From assembly GCF_030812775.1 (NCBI RefSeq), contig NZ_JAUSTI010000005.1:186001-250000 (forward strand): DNA of 64,000 nt. The letters run 5' to 3'. Position numbers and translations under genes: made by a program. The stretch's first letter is position 1. Every line of letters begins with the position of its first letter. Below the pieces are notes generated by a model, which had not been told where the DNA came from, ran no database searches, and saw only the letters and a program-made list of their open reading frames with translations. The stretch comes from Paenibacillus tundrae (GTDB lineage Bacteria > Bacillota > Bacilli > Paenibacillales > Paenibacillaceae). Of this stretch, positions 42,277 to 51,722 are shown one piece after another.

Positions 42277-43056
42277 ATGAAGCGATTGGTGCTTTACGTG
42301 CTGTTAGCGATAGTAGCAACCTGCACGCTGCCGGCACAGATTGAAGCATCGCCGGTGACCGGAGCATATCATTTCGGATTCAAAAAAAGTCAAAATGGAC
42401 AGTTACCTTCGATCGATCAAGAAGGTTTTAAGGCAATTTTAGAGCAAAATGATGCCATCTTCTTGGGAGATACGAAGCAAAAAGAATTGTACCTCACGTT
42501 TGATAACGGATATGAAAATGGGTTTACACCAGCGATTCTGGATGTGCTTCGCGACAAGAAGGTGCCTGCCGCTTTCTTTGTTACAGGACATTATCTGAAG
42601 GATCAGCCTGAGCTGGTAAAACGAATGGCGGCTGAAGGACATGTGGTCGGCAACCATTCCTGGAGCCATCCAGACATGACTAGAATCTCGAATGATAAGA
42701 TTCGAACAGAGTTGGATCAAGTCAAAACTGAGATCAACCGGTTGACGGGACAACAGGTGAGTTTTTTACGTCCGCCGCGAGGTATTTTTAACAATCGTAC
42801 GCTTGCAGAAAGTCATGCACAGGGATATGTGAATGTATTCTGGTCTGTGGCGTACAAAGACTGGGATACCAATGTACAACGAGGGGCGGATTACGCACGT
42901 CAGCAAGTGCTGAAACAGCTGCATCCAGGAGCGGTTATTCTGTTACACTCGGTTTCCAAAGATAACACAGAAGCACTCGGTTCCATTATTAATGAAGCGC
43001 GTCGGCAAGGATATGTGTTTAAACACTTGGATGATCTCAAAACAAAAAGCTACTAG
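42277..43056 (+). CDS. pdaA: Polysaccharide deacetylase PdaA (muramic-delta-lactam formation)
   Basis: A 259-residue exported enzyme. It has a signal peptide (KRLVLYVLLAIVATCTLPAQIEA). The NodB-fold domain has YLTFDNGYENGFTPAILD (the PdaA-specific variant of the first metal motif), HVVGNHSWSHPDM, LRPPRG, KDWD and LLHSVSKDNTEAL. In Bacillus PdaA removes the acetyl group of N-acetylmuramic acid after amidase action, which leads to muramic delta-lactam in spore cortex. ATG 42277 sits directly before the signal peptide; its ribosome site (AGGGGCGAG) is modest. Confidence 0.9.
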   Translation: MKRLVLYVLLAIVATCTLPAQIEASPVTGAYHFGFKKSQNGQLPSIDQEGFKAILEQNDAIFLGDTKQKELYLTFDNGYENGFTPAILDVLRDKKVPAAFFVTGHYLKDQPELVKRMAAEGHVVGNHSWSHPDMTRISNDKIRTELDQVKTEINRLTGQQVSFLRPPRGIFNNRTLAESHAQGYVNVFWSVAYKDWDTNVQRGADYARQQVLKQLHPGAVILLHSVSKDNTEALGSIINEARRQGYVFKHLDDLKTKSY

Positions 43057-43174
43057 TCGAGTTTAGAGACAGGTTGAAACAAGATCAACGGTTGTTCTGA
43101 GTAAATTTTGACGTTGAGATAAATTGCATCAACTTCTAAGCATTTAGCAACATAGTGTACCTTAGAATGCAGAA

Positions 43175-43212
43175 GGGCATCCTTAGTTATAACTAAGGAT
43201 GCCCCTTTACTT
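43175..43212. terminator. Bidirectional terminator between pdaA and degV
   Basis: A perfect 14-bp stem pairs GGGCATCCTTAGTT (43175-43188) with AACTAAGGATGCCC (43191-43204), in a convergent intergenic region. Confidence 0.82.
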
Positions 43213-43275
43213 TGTAAATATAGAATCGATATAAAAGAAGCAGCTCCACTTCATCTGGAATGTGACATTCAGATG

Positions 43276-44124
43276 TTACAATGCGGTATTATAAATAATA
43301 CCGATCGTTTTGGGACCGCAGTGACTACAGATCACACATCCTGCGGTAGCTAGCTCTACACGAGCACCTGTCTGTTCTTGAAGTGACTTTTGCAAATCAA
43401 GCGCATCTTCCTCTGCCATCGTATGCACAACGATAATCAGATCCTTATCGATCTGCTCCTTATTGCTTAATGTGTTCTGCAGCATTTGCTCCAGAGCCTT
43501 TTCGCGTTTACCGCGAACTTTGTAAGCTGGAGCCATTTTACCATCTGTTACCCGAATCACGGGGCGAATTTTCAGCAGGCTGCCAATTAGATTTTGCATG
43601 CCAGAGCATCGACCGCCTTTATGTAAGTACTCCAGCGTATCAATGACGAATTCAGTCCGCACATTGGGTTTGAGGGCTTCGATTAAATGTGTGATCTCTG
43701 ATAATGTTTGACCATTCTGCGCTGCATGAACTGCTTTCATGACAAGCAGTCCAATTCCGGATGAGAGATTCAAGGAATCTATAACGGAAATTCGCCCTTC
43801 TGGGAATTCAGAGCTGGCGAGCAGGGCATTTTGATATGTAGAAGAAAGTTCAGAGGATAAGCTGATATACAGAATATCATCCCCTTGGTCTATGTATGGC
43901 TGAAATGCCGTCATGAAATCCGCGGGAGAAGGCGCAGCTGTTTTGGGGAGACGACCATCCCTACTTACGCGTTCATATAGCTGCTCCGGTTTAATCTCAA
44001 CACCGTCTTTCAATGATTCCTCGCCAAATACAACATAGAGCGGAATAATTCCAACGTCATACGTTTGAATCCACGATGGGGTCAGATCACTGGTGCTGTC
44101 TGTGAAAATTTTGATTCGTGACAT
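43276..44124 (-). CDS. DegV-family fatty-acid-binding protein
   Basis: A 282-residue cytosolic protein of the DegV/FakB family. IKIFTDSTSDLTPSW opens the domain, SPADFMTAFQPYIDQGDDILYISLSSELSSTYQNA carries the Ser-rich lipid-head loop, and VIDTLEYLHKGGRCSGMQNLIGSLLKIRPVI is diagnostic. FakB proteins present fatty acids to the kinase FakA for incorporation into phospholipid. The terminal CVICSHCGPKTIGIIY is typical. ATG 44124 follows AAAGGAG. Other genes of the pathway are not in the window. Confidence 0.92.
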   Translation of the reverse strand: MSRIKIFTDSTSDLTPSWIQTYDVGIIPLYVVFGEESLKDGVEIKPEQLYERVSRDGRLPKTAAPSPADFMTAFQPYIDQGDDILYISLSSELSSTYQNALLASSEFPEGRISVIDSLNLSSGIGLLVMKAVHAAQNGQTLSEITHLIEALKPNVRTEFVIDTLEYLHKGGRCSGMQNLIGSLLKIRPVIRVTDGKMAPAYKVRGKREKALEQMLQNTLSNKEQIDKDLIIVVHTMAEEDALDLQKSLQEQTGARVELATAGCVICSHCGPKTIGIIYNTAL

Positions 44125-44226
44125 GTTGATCTCCTTTGGATATGATAATTTGAACAAAAGTTATGCCATATGTTTGATGTCTGCAACGTAAATGTTGCTG
44201 CTTCATATCGACACTGTGTTGCCTAA

Positions 44227-44652
44227 TTACGCCATGAACATCCCTGCTAGAATCAGTCCAGCAAATGCCAAAATCAGAATACCATTCAGAATCGTTCCGA
44301 TAATGGCGAAGATTTTCTTCCGATTTTTGAGCACAAGCCCAATGACACCAACGATAAGCCCAGCCAAATTCAGGACGAGACAAACTAGGATGGAAAGCGA
44401 AGCAAGAATCACCGCAGGATGCAGAGCAATTTCTTCAACGTTCGCAGGTGTGAACGAATCTAGTGAGCTAGTCAGAGCCATCGCAGCAAAGAAGAACGTT
44501 AAAATATAAGCAAACAGAGCGACTAGTCCAAGTATAAAGCTAGCAATACCAGGGCCAGATTGTTTCAAGCGGATGTTGTTCGGTTCTTCTGGATATGGCG
44601 TGAACGAGTTGTTATCGTATGAATGTGGTTCATTCAGATGGTTATTATTCAT
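44227..44652 (-). CDS. Small membrane protein, DUF4190-like
   Basis: A 141-residue protein with a polar, Asn/Pro-rich N-terminus (about 35 residues) and three hydrophobic segments: ASFILGLVALFAYILTFFFAAMAL, VILASLSILVCLVLNLAGLIVGVIGLVL and IFAIIGTILNGILILAFAGLILAGM. The pattern of paired helices with a short basic loop (KNRKK) resembles DUF4190. No function is known. AAGGAGGG lies 13 bp before the ATG. Confidence 0.75.
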   Translation of the reverse strand: MNNNHLNEPHSYDNNSFTPYPEEPNNIRLKQSGPGIASFILGLVALFAYILTFFFAAMALTSSLDSFTPANVEEIALHPAVILASLSILVCLVLNLAGLIVGVIGLVLKNRKKIFAIIGTILNGILILAFAGLILAGMFMA

Positions 44653-44946
44653 ATTATAGGATTTCCCTCCTTATCCTCCTGATTAGGTCATGCATGTTAT
44701 TACCCTTATTTAAACGTAGTGATTCTTGAGTTGGTTTCAAAAACACACCTTTTTACTTTTCCATAAAAGTCGATAAAAATCAAGATATCTCAGCACTTTC
44801 GCCATTGTTTTCGAGTGAATATGTATTTTATAACAACCAAAGTAGGCGAGTACGTTCAGTTATTGAGCTAACTGGCAAACGATAGTGAGATTCGAGTACA
44901 ATAAAACATAGTGTAAACTATGAACTTAAAGGAGAGAGAAAGGGAA

Positions 44947-45333
44947 ATGCAACGTAAATGGATGATGCTGGGCGCAATACTTACGATGTTGTCTGTGGCG
45001 ATTGGTGCGTTCGGTGCACACATTGTGAAGGAGCATATTGATGCCAAAGCCCTTGCTACCTATGAAACGGGTGTACAGTACCACATGATCCACGCTGTCG
45101 CTTTGCTGATTGTTGGACTTACAGCAGGACAACTAGGGGAGTCGACGAAGCTTAGATGGTCGGCACGTCTTCTGCTGATTGGTATCATTGTGTTCTCTGG
45201 TAGCTTATATGTACTCAGTACAACAGGCATCAAAATATTAGGTGCCATTACTCCAATTGGTGGTGTAGCTTTTATTGCAGGTTGGCTACTGTTCGCGTTA
45301 GACGTGTGGCAACGAGGTAAGGGGCGATCCTAA
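44947..45333 (+). CDS. DUF423 (YwdK-like) membrane protein
   Basis: A 128-residue integral membrane protein with four predicted helices. GAILTMLSVAIGAFGAHIVKEHIDAKALATYETGVQYHMIHAVALLIVG is characteristic of DUF423. The role is unknown. ATG 44947 is preferred because the family begins at the first helix and an AAAGGAGAG/AAAGGG stretch lies upstream; the in-frame ATG at 44920 adds only a charged run. Confidence 0.85.
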   Translation: MQRKWMMLGAILTMLSVAIGAFGAHIVKEHIDAKALATYETGVQYHMIHAVALLIVGLTAGQLGESTKLRWSARLLLIGIIVFSGSLYVLSTTGIKILGAITPIGGVAFIAGWLLFALDVWQRGKGRS

Positions 45334-45420
45334 TTACATAAGGATGCTTCCGTGTTTCACTTGAAAAACCATTGTTAATATGGAATGCTTCATTGAACTG
45401 ATGCGCTTACACCATGTTTA

Positions 45421-45474
45421 AAAAAAGCAGCCTACATGGAAATGTTATGGGATTTCCACGCGGGCTGCTTTTCA
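45421..45474. terminator. Bidirectional terminator between the DUF423 gene and the 45.5-kb unknown gene
   Basis: AAGCAGCC (45425-45432) pairs with GGCTGCTT (45463-45470), and TGGAAAT with ATTTCCA inside it. T-runs follow on both strands; the two genes converge. Confidence 0.82.
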
Positions 45475-45490
45475 TTATACTTTGTTGTTT

Positions 45491-46048
45491 TTACAAAAAC
45501 TCATCAATTTCATTGGTTCTGAATGAATAAACCTGCTTCTCATCAACATGGTAAATGCTTACGATGTTATTATCCCGATCAAAATTTAAAATGCGGCAAG
45601 GGATACTCTGATGCTTACCATTCTTGTTGTTTACGACGATACGTGTCAGGCGATTTTCCTTAATCAGTGTGTCGATCCATTCATCAAATGAGTTTCCGCT
45701 TTGGGAAGGCTCAGGTGATTCTTTCTTTGGAGTGACATCTTTAGGTTGCTCTTTTTTGGCTGGAGCAGAAGAAGCATTCGTTGAAGCGCTTTTCTGTACC
45801 GTACTGTCCTGAGCTTTTTTTCGTCCATTGTAAAGAGTCGTAATGGATTCTTTTTTTGATTGAATTGTCGCTTCAATAATCTTGCCAAGCTCTATACCGG
45901 ATTGAACCCGGAAGTCCACAATCTGTTCCTCTTTGTTCATGAGCTCCAACAGGGACTGCAGTGCCAGTGCATTTGAGCGGTTCTTAATCAGAACATCGAC
46001 GTTAAATAGATAGCCGATTTCTTCTTCGTTGGATAAGGTTTCTTTCAT
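45491..46048 (-). CDS. Unknown protein with a hydrophilic linker and C-terminal beta domain
   Basis: A 185-residue soluble protein I do not recognise. Residues 1-70 look helical (IGYLFNVDVLIKNRSNALALQSLLELMN), residues 72-115 are a Ser/Lys/Pro/Glu-rich disordered linker, and the end (TRIVVNNKNGKHQSIPCRILNFDRDNNIVSIYHVDEKQVYSFRTNEIDEF) has the strand pattern of a small beta barrel, reminiscent of Sm-like or WYL-type folds. No signal peptide or membrane helix is present. It is bounded by a terminator and stands alone. Confidence 0.7.
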   Translation of the reverse strand: MKETLSNEEEIGYLFNVDVLIKNRSNALALQSLLELMNKEEQIVDFRVQSGIELGKIIEATIQSKKESITTLYNGRKKAQDSTVQKSASTNASSAPAKKEQPKDVTPKKESPEPSQSGNSFDEWIDTLIKENRLTRIVVNNKNGKHQSIPCRILNFDRDNNIVSIYHVDEKQVYSFRTNEIDEFL

Positions 46049-46308
46049 TCATCCCAGCCCCGTTAAAATATATGTGAAAACCATAATACGTCTAACCTAC
46101 TATATCATTAATGTGGCAATAATCATAGTGTCAAGGCTGAGAAAATGCTATGGAAGAATCGGTCAAAATCATGGTGATTGAAGGGTTCTTTATTTTTGCT
46201 TATTAGCTATGTTATATGTATATAAAGTTGGTAATGACTGGTGATTTCAGTAGGGTTGTATCATTGTGAGAACGGTAAACCGTAATCAAATTCGAAAGAT
46301 AGAAGACT

Positions 46309-46917
46309 ATGAAAGAACATTTAGAAATTGATGAGGATGAACAGATGAGTTATTACGAATTGGCAGCGAAGAGGATTAGAAATATTGCCCCTAATTTATA
46401 CAAGGAGATGTCGCAGAAAAGCTACAAAGAAGTTAGGTCAAGAGGACAGTATGAAGCAGACACCATATTAATTGCCGAGTACTACCGCAGAGTCGGTGGT
46501 TTTTTGCAGCATCTTTCTAAAGGAGGAACAGGCATTTATGTGGGAATGGACATGTTAATTGGTTATCGAATTCCTGATGATGCATGGGACAACTTCGTAG
46601 TCGATTTTCCGAATTTTACAGATATTGATATTATGCTTATGAAGATGTCAAGTATCCACTATCTTCGATGGTGCGCTTTAATGGATGACAGAAATAGTTT
46701 TGCATTACAGTACCCAGACATCTATGAGCCGATCATTAAGCTGTTCGAAAGAGGTGGTGGACGAATTAGTACTCATCACCATGAACTAGTTGGAGGATTT
46801 GGAGGTTTCCCTAAGACTATCTTGGCCACGAGAGGGGACATGAACCCTTTTGAAATTAGTGAGTCAGCACTTGAAAAGATTATTGAAGAGGTTTTATTTG
46901 CGGAGGAATACGTATAG
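46309..46917 (+). CDS. Unknown 202-residue soluble protein
   Basis: I cannot assign this gene. It is mixed alpha/beta and acidic, with an Arg/Tyr-rich helix (ADTILIAEYYRRVGGFLQHL), a Gly-rich stretch (GGGRISTHHHELVGGFGGFP) containing three His in a row, and a Leu/Met-rich centre. The lower GC and weak ribosome site (GATAGAAG) differ from neighbouring genes, so it could be a recent acquisition such as an orphan immunity-type protein, but no toxin gene is next to it. ATG 46345 is an alternative start. A tiny CxxC gene follows immediately. Confidence 0.65.
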   Translation: MKEHLEIDEDEQMSYYELAAKRIRNIAPNLYKEMSQKSYKEVRSRGQYEADTILIAEYYRRVGGFLQHLSKGGTGIYVGMDMLIGYRIPDDAWDNFVVDFPNFTDIDIMLMKMSSIHYLRWCALMDDRNSFALQYPDIYEPIIKLFERGGGRISTHHHELVGGFGGFPKTILATRGDMNPFEISESALEKIIEEVLFAEEYV

Positions 46918-47019
46918 GTGTATAAAACTGGAGATTTAACTGAGCGGAACTGTATTCGTTGCGGTAATCGTTTATTGATCCATTCACACATCACGGAATA
47001 TGGTTATCCATGGTACTAA
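46918..47019 (+). CDS. Tiny Cys-x-x-Cys protein, 33 residues
   Basis: A GTG codon directly follows the stop of the previous gene, with GGAGG at 46902-46906 lying 11 bp upstream inside that gene. The predicted peptide reads MYKTGDLTERNCIRCGNRLL, then IHSHITEYGYPWY. A single CIRC knuckle with nearby His residues suggests metal binding, perhaps as half of a dimeric zinc site. It could instead be the remnant of a longer protein. The coupling to the 46309 gene suggests a joint function. Confidence 0.45.
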   Translation: MYKTGDLTERNCIRCGNRLLIHSHITEYGYPWY

Positions 47020-47243
47020 ATTAAATGTGTTTCTGAAAATTGTTTTGATAAAAATTTCTCATGATTCTTCTGATAAAAGCCGCAATGATGTGTTTTCTAA
47101 TTTGAAATAAGTTGATTTCATTTCGAAAGTGAAAGACGGATTGGGAAGCCATTTTCTCGATACACGGCAGGTGTCCACACGACTCTTCAGGGCAAGGCAT
47201 ACAATTATCTTGACCTGCGGAAGAGGAGGTGGATCGGAAGACT

Positions 47244-47546
47244 ATGGTGACGATGGAGCCGATTGTCGTTGGGGAACACGTGTTGGTGGGAGTGGAAGTG
47301 AAGCTGCCCAAAACAACGCTGCTTACAATTAACACATCGAAGGGGTATATCATGTGTGGAGCACTCGATGTGGGATTACTTAATGAGGTGCTGGGAGATC
47401 GCAAAATCATTGCAGCTCGGGCAGTAGGTGTGCGCACACTGGAACAATTGCTGCATGCTCCGATGGAATCGGTGACGACAGAAGCCGAAGCTATGGGAAT
47501 TACAGTGGGTATGACAGGCGTAGAGGCATTATTGAAAATGATATGA
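47244..47546 (+). CDS. yunC: DUF1805 protein YunC
   Basis: A 101-residue cytosolic protein of the DUF1805 family. VKLPKTTLLTINTSKGYIMCGALDVGLLNEVLGDRKIIAARAVGVRTLEQLL is nearly diagnostic. The function is unknown. In Bacillus subtilis it neighbours yunD; here the yunD-like gene is 13 kb away. ATG 47244 is chosen because the family starts at MxxxxPI; AAGAGGAGG at 47222-47229 and GGAAG nearer the ATG are both upstream, and ATG 47253 is possible. Confidence 0.85.
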   Translation: MVTMEPIVVGEHVLVGVEVKLPKTTLLTINTSKGYIMCGALDVGLLNEVLGDRKIIAARAVGVRTLEQLLHAPMESVTTEAEAMGITVGMTGVEALLKMI

Positions 47547-47645
47547 ACATCTAAATGAACTAACACATCCAATCCAATCTAATATGATCCCTATCCCAAT
47601 TTAGTTACAGCAACTCAATGTCAACTTAACTTCGATTGTTTACGC

Positions 47646-47675
47646 CAAAAAAGGGCTCCTTTCAGGGAGCCCTCG
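47646..47675 (-). terminator. Intrinsic terminator of the mtnK-mtnA unit
   Basis: GGGCTCC (47653-47659) pairs with GGAGCCC (47666-47672); the minus-strand product ends in TTTTTT. It lies beyond the mtnA stop. Confidence 0.82.
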
Positions 47676-47724
47676 TTTCTTTACGTATCATTTTTTCATG
47701 AAATTCCGTTCATAAATATAGAAA

Positions 47725-48798
47725 TTAAGCTTCTTCCTTAGCAAACAATGCAGCAAGGTTCTCTTTGAAAGGCGCACGTACGACACCTTTTTCCGTAATG
47801 ATGGCTGTGACATATTCGTTCGGAGTGACATCAAAGGCTGGATTAAATACTTTAACACCTTGGGGTGCGGTACGTTTACCAAACCCTTCGGTAACTTCCT
47901 CTGCTGCACGCTCTTCAATTGGAATAAGATCGCCCGATGGTGTAGACAGATCAATGGTGGACAGTGGGCTAGCTACATAAAACGGAATGTTATGAGCTTT
48001 AGCAAGCACGGCAACACTGTACGTTCCGATTTTGTTCGCTACATCGCCATTCGCAGCCACACGATCTGTGCCGACAATAACGGCTTGAATCCATCCCTTC
48101 GACATGACCATTCCGGCCATATTATCACAGAGTAGTGTAACGTCAATGCCAGCTTGTTGCAATTCAAATGCAGTCAGGCGTGCCCCTTGTAGTACAGGAC
48201 GAGTTTCGTCCGCAAAGACTTTAAGGTTGATACCGCGTTCTTGAGCGAGATACATCGGTGCAGTTGCTGTGCCGTATTTGGCTGTCGCGAGTCCACCGGC
48301 ATTACAGTGTGTCAGTACACCCATACCATTCTCGAACAGTGGGAGTGCGTTCTCACCGATCATACGGCATACTTCTTCGTCTTCTTTTTGAATGAGAAGA
48401 GCTTCGGCTTCAAGCGCTGCATTACCATCCTCAATCGATGTGCCAGCTTCTGCAAGCTCATTTGCCTTTTGCATCATACGATCCAACGCCCAGAACAGAT
48501 TCACTGCTGTTGGACGAGATGTTGCCAAGTGAGCACAGATGGATTTTACATGATCCAGCCAGCCTGGTGTACCCATTCCATCATAAGCTTTAGCGCCTAG
48601 AACGACGCCGAATGCAGCAGCAATCCCGATCGCAGGAGCTCCACGTACTTTCATGGAATGAATCGCTTCCCATACTTCCTCAGGTGTGTATAGCTTCAGC
48701 ATCAGAATGGTTTCAGGTAGAAGACGCTGGTCAAGCATTTCAAGCTTGTCCTGTTTCCATATCAGGGAGGACAAAGGCTGGTGTTCAGAAGTTGTCAT
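47725..48798 (-). CDS. mtnA: S-methyl-5-thioribose-1-phosphate isomerase MtnA
   Basis: A 357-residue enzyme of the methionine salvage pathway that converts methylthioribose-1-phosphate to methylthioribulose-1-phosphate. [19 protein letters not shown] near the start, the catalytic Cys in [12 protein letters not shown] and the Asp in [21 protein letters not shown] are present. It follows mtnK by 25 bp on the same strand. ATG 48798 has GGAGG (GGAGGCACACCC) upstream. Confidence 0.94.
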   Translation of the reverse strand: MTTSEHQPLSSLIWKQDKLEMLDQRLLPETILMLKLYTPEEVWEAIHSMKVRGAPAIGIAAAFGVVLGAKAYDGMGTPGWLDHVKSICAHLATSRPTAVNLFWALDRMMQKANELAEAGTSIEDGNAALEAEALLIQKEDEEVCRMIGENALPLFENGMGVLTHCNAGGLATAKYGTATAPMYLAQERGINLKVFADETRPVLQGARLTAFELQQAGIDVTLLCDNMAGMVMSKGWIQAVIVGTDRVAANGDVANKIGTYSVAVLAKAHNIPFYVASPLSTIDLSTPSGDLIPIEERAAEEVTEGFGKRTAPQGVKVFNPAFDVTPNEYVTAIITEKGVVRAPFKENLAALFAKEEA

Positions 48799-48823
48799 GG
48801 GTGTGCCTCCGTTTTTGTTAGAT

Positions 48824-50041
48824 TTATGATTTGAGTGCAGAGACAGCTGTAGACACGGTGTCTAACAGTTCTCCGATGGTGTTCAAGCGACGATTGCTCT
48901 TAATTAGAGCTTTACCAATGGCGAGTGATTTGCGCTGTGCGCGTTCACGTTCTGTTGCATCTTCAATGCTATCGATATCCGCTACATGTGCAAGACCTAC
49001 AATACGGCGTACCATTTTAGCACCAGCGAAGCCGGCAGTATCCCGGAACACTTTTTGCACATAGAGGTCTTGATATCCCGGAGCTTTTGCCATAGGGTCA
49101 ACCAGATCATTCACCCAAAGTGCACGGAAACGGCTCTCAAATTCAGTCCAGACGTCCCGAACCATGTCTAGCAGCAGAGCTTCACGCTCTTGAAGTGCTT
49201 GGCTATCTTTGATCGATCCTGGGAGGGAAGCATAATTGAGTAGCAGGTTCGCAATCACCGCACCAATATCGAAGCCCATCGGCCCATAATAAGCAAACTC
49301 TGGATCAATGACTTTAGTGGATTCTGGTGTTACAAAAATGCTGCCTGTGTGCAGGTCGCCATGGAGCAGTGCTTCACCATGAGTCAGAAATTTCTCACGT
49401 AATAAAGCGACTTCCAAGTGAAGTTCTCCATCCGTACGAAGCGCTTCAGCCTCGTCCTCAATAGAAGCTTCATAATTATTTTTCTCAGCGATCCGGTAGG
49501 GCTCATCGAATATCAAATCCTCGGTTATTTTACACTGATCTGGATTGATAAATCGACCTTGTTTTTCTTTCTTCAGTTGTTGGTTCATACCGAGGTCTGA
49601 AGTAAAGAAGAGCGTTCTTGCCATAAATTCACCAATATGTTGTGCAAAAAGTGGATAGCTTGTACCCTCTATAAGACCTTTGCGCATAATCACATGATCA
49701 CTCAGATCCTCCATCACCGTTAATGCAAGATCGTCATCGTAATGATACACCTCAGGCACCATTCCAGGGCAGAGACGATACTCTTCCTGTAGAATTTCAC
49801 GCTCAATGCGAGCCCGTACAAGAGACAATGGCCATGATTCTCCTACGACTTTCGCATAAGGAAGCGCCTGTTTGATAATGATACTTTTATCGGAGTTCTG
49901 ATCTGTGATATGGAAGACCAAATTCAGATTGCCGTCGCCGATCTCACGACATTCTAGATTTGAATCTGCCGTAAACGGATCAGGTAATGTTCGCGCCAAT
50001 TCAATTGCTTCCTGGGGTGTTAAAGGGTGATATTGGGACAA
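48824..50041 (-). CDS. mtnK: S-methyl-5-thioribose kinase MtnK
   Basis: A 405-residue kinase of the aminoglycoside-phosphotransferase fold that phosphorylates methylthioribose, the step before Mtn[39 protein letters not shown], the catalytic [12 protein letters not shown] and [18 protein letters not shown] are all present. The frame is open upstream to 50182, but the start is probably TTG 50041 ([11 protein letters not shown]), with GGAGGTGG about 6 bp before it; ATG 50056 lies inside that site. No S-box (SAM-I) riboswitch is visible upstream. Confidence 0.9.
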   Translation of the reverse strand: MSQYHPLTPQEAIELARTLPDPFTADSNLECREIGDGNLNLVFHITDQNSDKSIIIKQALPYAKVVGESWPLSLVRARIEREILQEEYRLCPGMVPEVYHYDDDLALTVMEDLSDHVIMRKGLIEGTSYPLFAQHIGEFMARTLFFTSDLGMNQQLKKEKQGRFINPDQCKITEDLIFDEPYRIAEKNNYEASIEDEAEALRTDGELHLEVALLREKFLTHGEALLHGDLHTGSIFVTPESTKVIDPEFAYYGPMGFDIGAVIANLLLNYASLPGSIKDSQALQEREALLLDMVRDVWTEFESRFRALWVNDLVDPMAKAPGYQDLYVQKVFRDTAGFAGAKMVRRIVGLAHVADIDSIEDATERERAQRKSLAIGKALIKSNRRLNTIGELLDTVSTAVSALKS

Positions 50042-50267
50042 GAGTGCCACCTCCATATATATGAAGAAACAGGAAAACCCACTTCTTTGCTTGGTATATG
50101 TCAGTATATCGGAATTAGCTCGGCTTTTGTACCCTTTTTTTGATACCGGCGATGTCAATCTTGTTTCACACTTCAGGGACAAGGGTAAAAATAAATAGGC
50201 CGGACGGTTGAAGTAAAACGCCCGACAAGGCTTCCCGCAAGCAGCGGTGCCGAATAGTTAAATCTCT

Positions 50268-50306
50268 GTTATACAGGGGCAGAACGACTCTGCTTTCTCG
50301 TATAAC
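50268..50306 (+). other. Hairpin in the dps leader
   Basis: GTTATAC (50268-50274) pairs with GTATAAC (50300-50306), and GCAGA (50279-50283) with TCTGC (50289-50293) around ACGAC. There is no T-run and it ends about 30 bp before the dps start, so it is more likely an mRNA-stability or regulatory structure than a terminator. Confidence 0.5.
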
Positions 50307-50337
50307 GGACTAACTTTAAATAAAGGATGGGATTCAA

Positions 50338-50799
50338 ATGGCTACAACTAACAAAACAAATCAAACAAAAACAGTTGAACAATTACTTAATCGTCAAGTG
50401 GCAAACTTGAACGTCCTTTACGTCAAAATTCATAACTATCACTGGTATGTAAAAGGCCCTAATTTCTTCACGTTGCACGTTAAATTTGAAGAGTTTTACA
50501 ATGAAGTGACTGTACAAATGGACGAAATTGCTGAGCGTATTCTTACACTTAAAGGCAGCCCAGCAGCTACAATGAAAGAATATCTGGAGCTCTCTTCTAT
50601 TCAAGAAGCTGCAGGCGGAGAAGATGCGAAACAAATGGTGCAGAACCTAATTGAAGATTTCGCAACGCTGTCTAATGAATATCAGGAAGGTATTGAAGCG
50701 GCTGACGCTGCTGAAGACCAACCAACATCAGATATGCTGACAGGATTCAAGGCAGATCTGGAGAAACATATGTGGATGCTTCGCTCCTTCTTGGGCTAA
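50338..50799 (+). CDS. dps: Dps-family ferritin-like DNA-protecting protein
   Basis: A 153-residue ferritin-like protein that forms a dodecamer, oxidises Fe(II) and protects DNA from peroxide. LNRQVANLNVLYVKIHNYHWYVKGPNFFTLHVKFEEFYNEVTVQMDEIAERIL contains the dimer-interface ferroxidase His/Asp/Glu ligands. The AT-rich highly adapted codon use suggests high expression. It is a single gene; a PerR-type box (TTATAATnATTATAA) was not found upstream. Confidence 0.93.
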   Translation: MATTNKTNQTKTVEQLLNRQVANLNVLYVKIHNYHWYVKGPNFFTLHVKFEEFYNEVTVQMDEIAERILTLKGSPAATMKEYLELSSIQEAAGGEDAKQMVQNLIEDFATLSNEYQEGIEAADAAEDQPTSDMLTGFKADLEKHMWMLRSFLG

Positions 50800-50940
50800 G
50801 ACATCGAATTCATCCATTACTATAGTACCTAAACTATGTACTAGTACACGAATCGTCGCCTTTCCTACTTTATGGAGAGTTGTCAGGTAGGCGCTTGAAC
50901 GTCTATACTGCTGACAAGACCGATTCGGGGAGGGGAGCAT

Positions 50941-51522
50941 ATGATAGGTAACAATATACCGGCATTGAAAGAGTGGGCTTCCACGATCAAAGCCTTAGAG
51001 CAAGGTCGCCAAATTATGGTGATGCGTAAAGGCGGGATCGTGGAGGAAACTCGACATTTTGAGCTGAAAAGTCCAGCGTTTGTTCTGTATCCGACTTATG
51101 AACATCAGCGTAAAGAACTGATTAAGTCCTCTGATCATTCCTATGTTGAGGAATCATTGGCCGAATGGGTGCCCGAAGCCTCGACAATCCGCATCACCTC
51201 TTATGCCGAAGTGGTGCAAGACGTGGAGATTAGAGATCAGGAGACGCTGGATAAACTTCTAGATTTACATATGTGGACTGCGGATTTTGCCGAAGACCGC
51301 CTGAAGTGGAAACGAAAAGATCCGCTCCATGTATTATTGTTGCGCGTGTACCGTTTGAATGAACCGATGGAGATTCCGATTTTGTCTGAATATAATGGTT
51401 GTCGTTCATGGATTTCCATTCCGAATGGTTCTTTGCCGAGCGAAATGACGCCGGTGATGGACGTTGCGGATTTTGACAAACAGGTACGGAAGGTTAACGA
51501 ATTGCTCAAAAATGAAGAATAA
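50941..51522 (+). CDS. DUF1802 family protein
   Basis: A 193-residue cytosolic protein. The family pattern is clear: LKEWASTIKALEQGRQIMVMRKGGIVEETRHFELKSPAFVLYPTYEHQ near the start and VLLLRVYRLNEPMEIPILSEYNGCRSWI near the end. The function is unknown. Strong ribosome site GGGGAGGGGAGC and a terminator downstream mark it as a single-gene unit. Confidence 0.88.
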   Translation: MIGNNIPALKEWASTIKALEQGRQIMVMRKGGIVEETRHFELKSPAFVLYPTYEHQRKELIKSSDHSYVEESLAEWVPEASTIRITSYAEVVQDVEIRDQETLDKLLDLHMWTADFAEDRLKWKRKDPLHVLLLRVYRLNEPMEIPILSEYNGCRSWISIPNGSLPSEMTPVMDVADFDKQVRKVNELLKNEE

Positions 51523-51529
51523 TGACAAG

Positions 51530-51566
51530 AAGGGCTTGTCCATCATATGGATAAGTCCTTTTTTTT
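51530..51566 (+). terminator. Intrinsic terminator after the DUF1802 gene
   Basis: AAGGGCTTGTCCAT (51530-51543) pairs with ATGGATAAGTCCTT (51547-51560), followed by a T-run. Confidence 0.92.
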
Positions 51567-51722
51567 GTAGGAGGACATGCTATGACAAAAGATGAGTTAC
51601 AGTGATTTTTGTCACTGTTTATATACTGTCAGGATGTATTCTCATTTGATTCAAACCTACTTTTATTATAGAATCAGGTAGAATAATGTTTTCTATAGAG
51701 GACAAAAGTTCTCGGAAATGAC

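Noticed and set aside
46309..46917. Toxin-immunity or toxin-antitoxin assignment
   Set aside because: Only lower GC and the small partner gene hint at it; no toxin fold or known immunity family could be recognised.
50100..50337. SAM-I (S-box) riboswitch upstream of mtnK
   Set aside because: The minus strand lacks the conserved AGAGNGG...GGCCC...GCAACC order.
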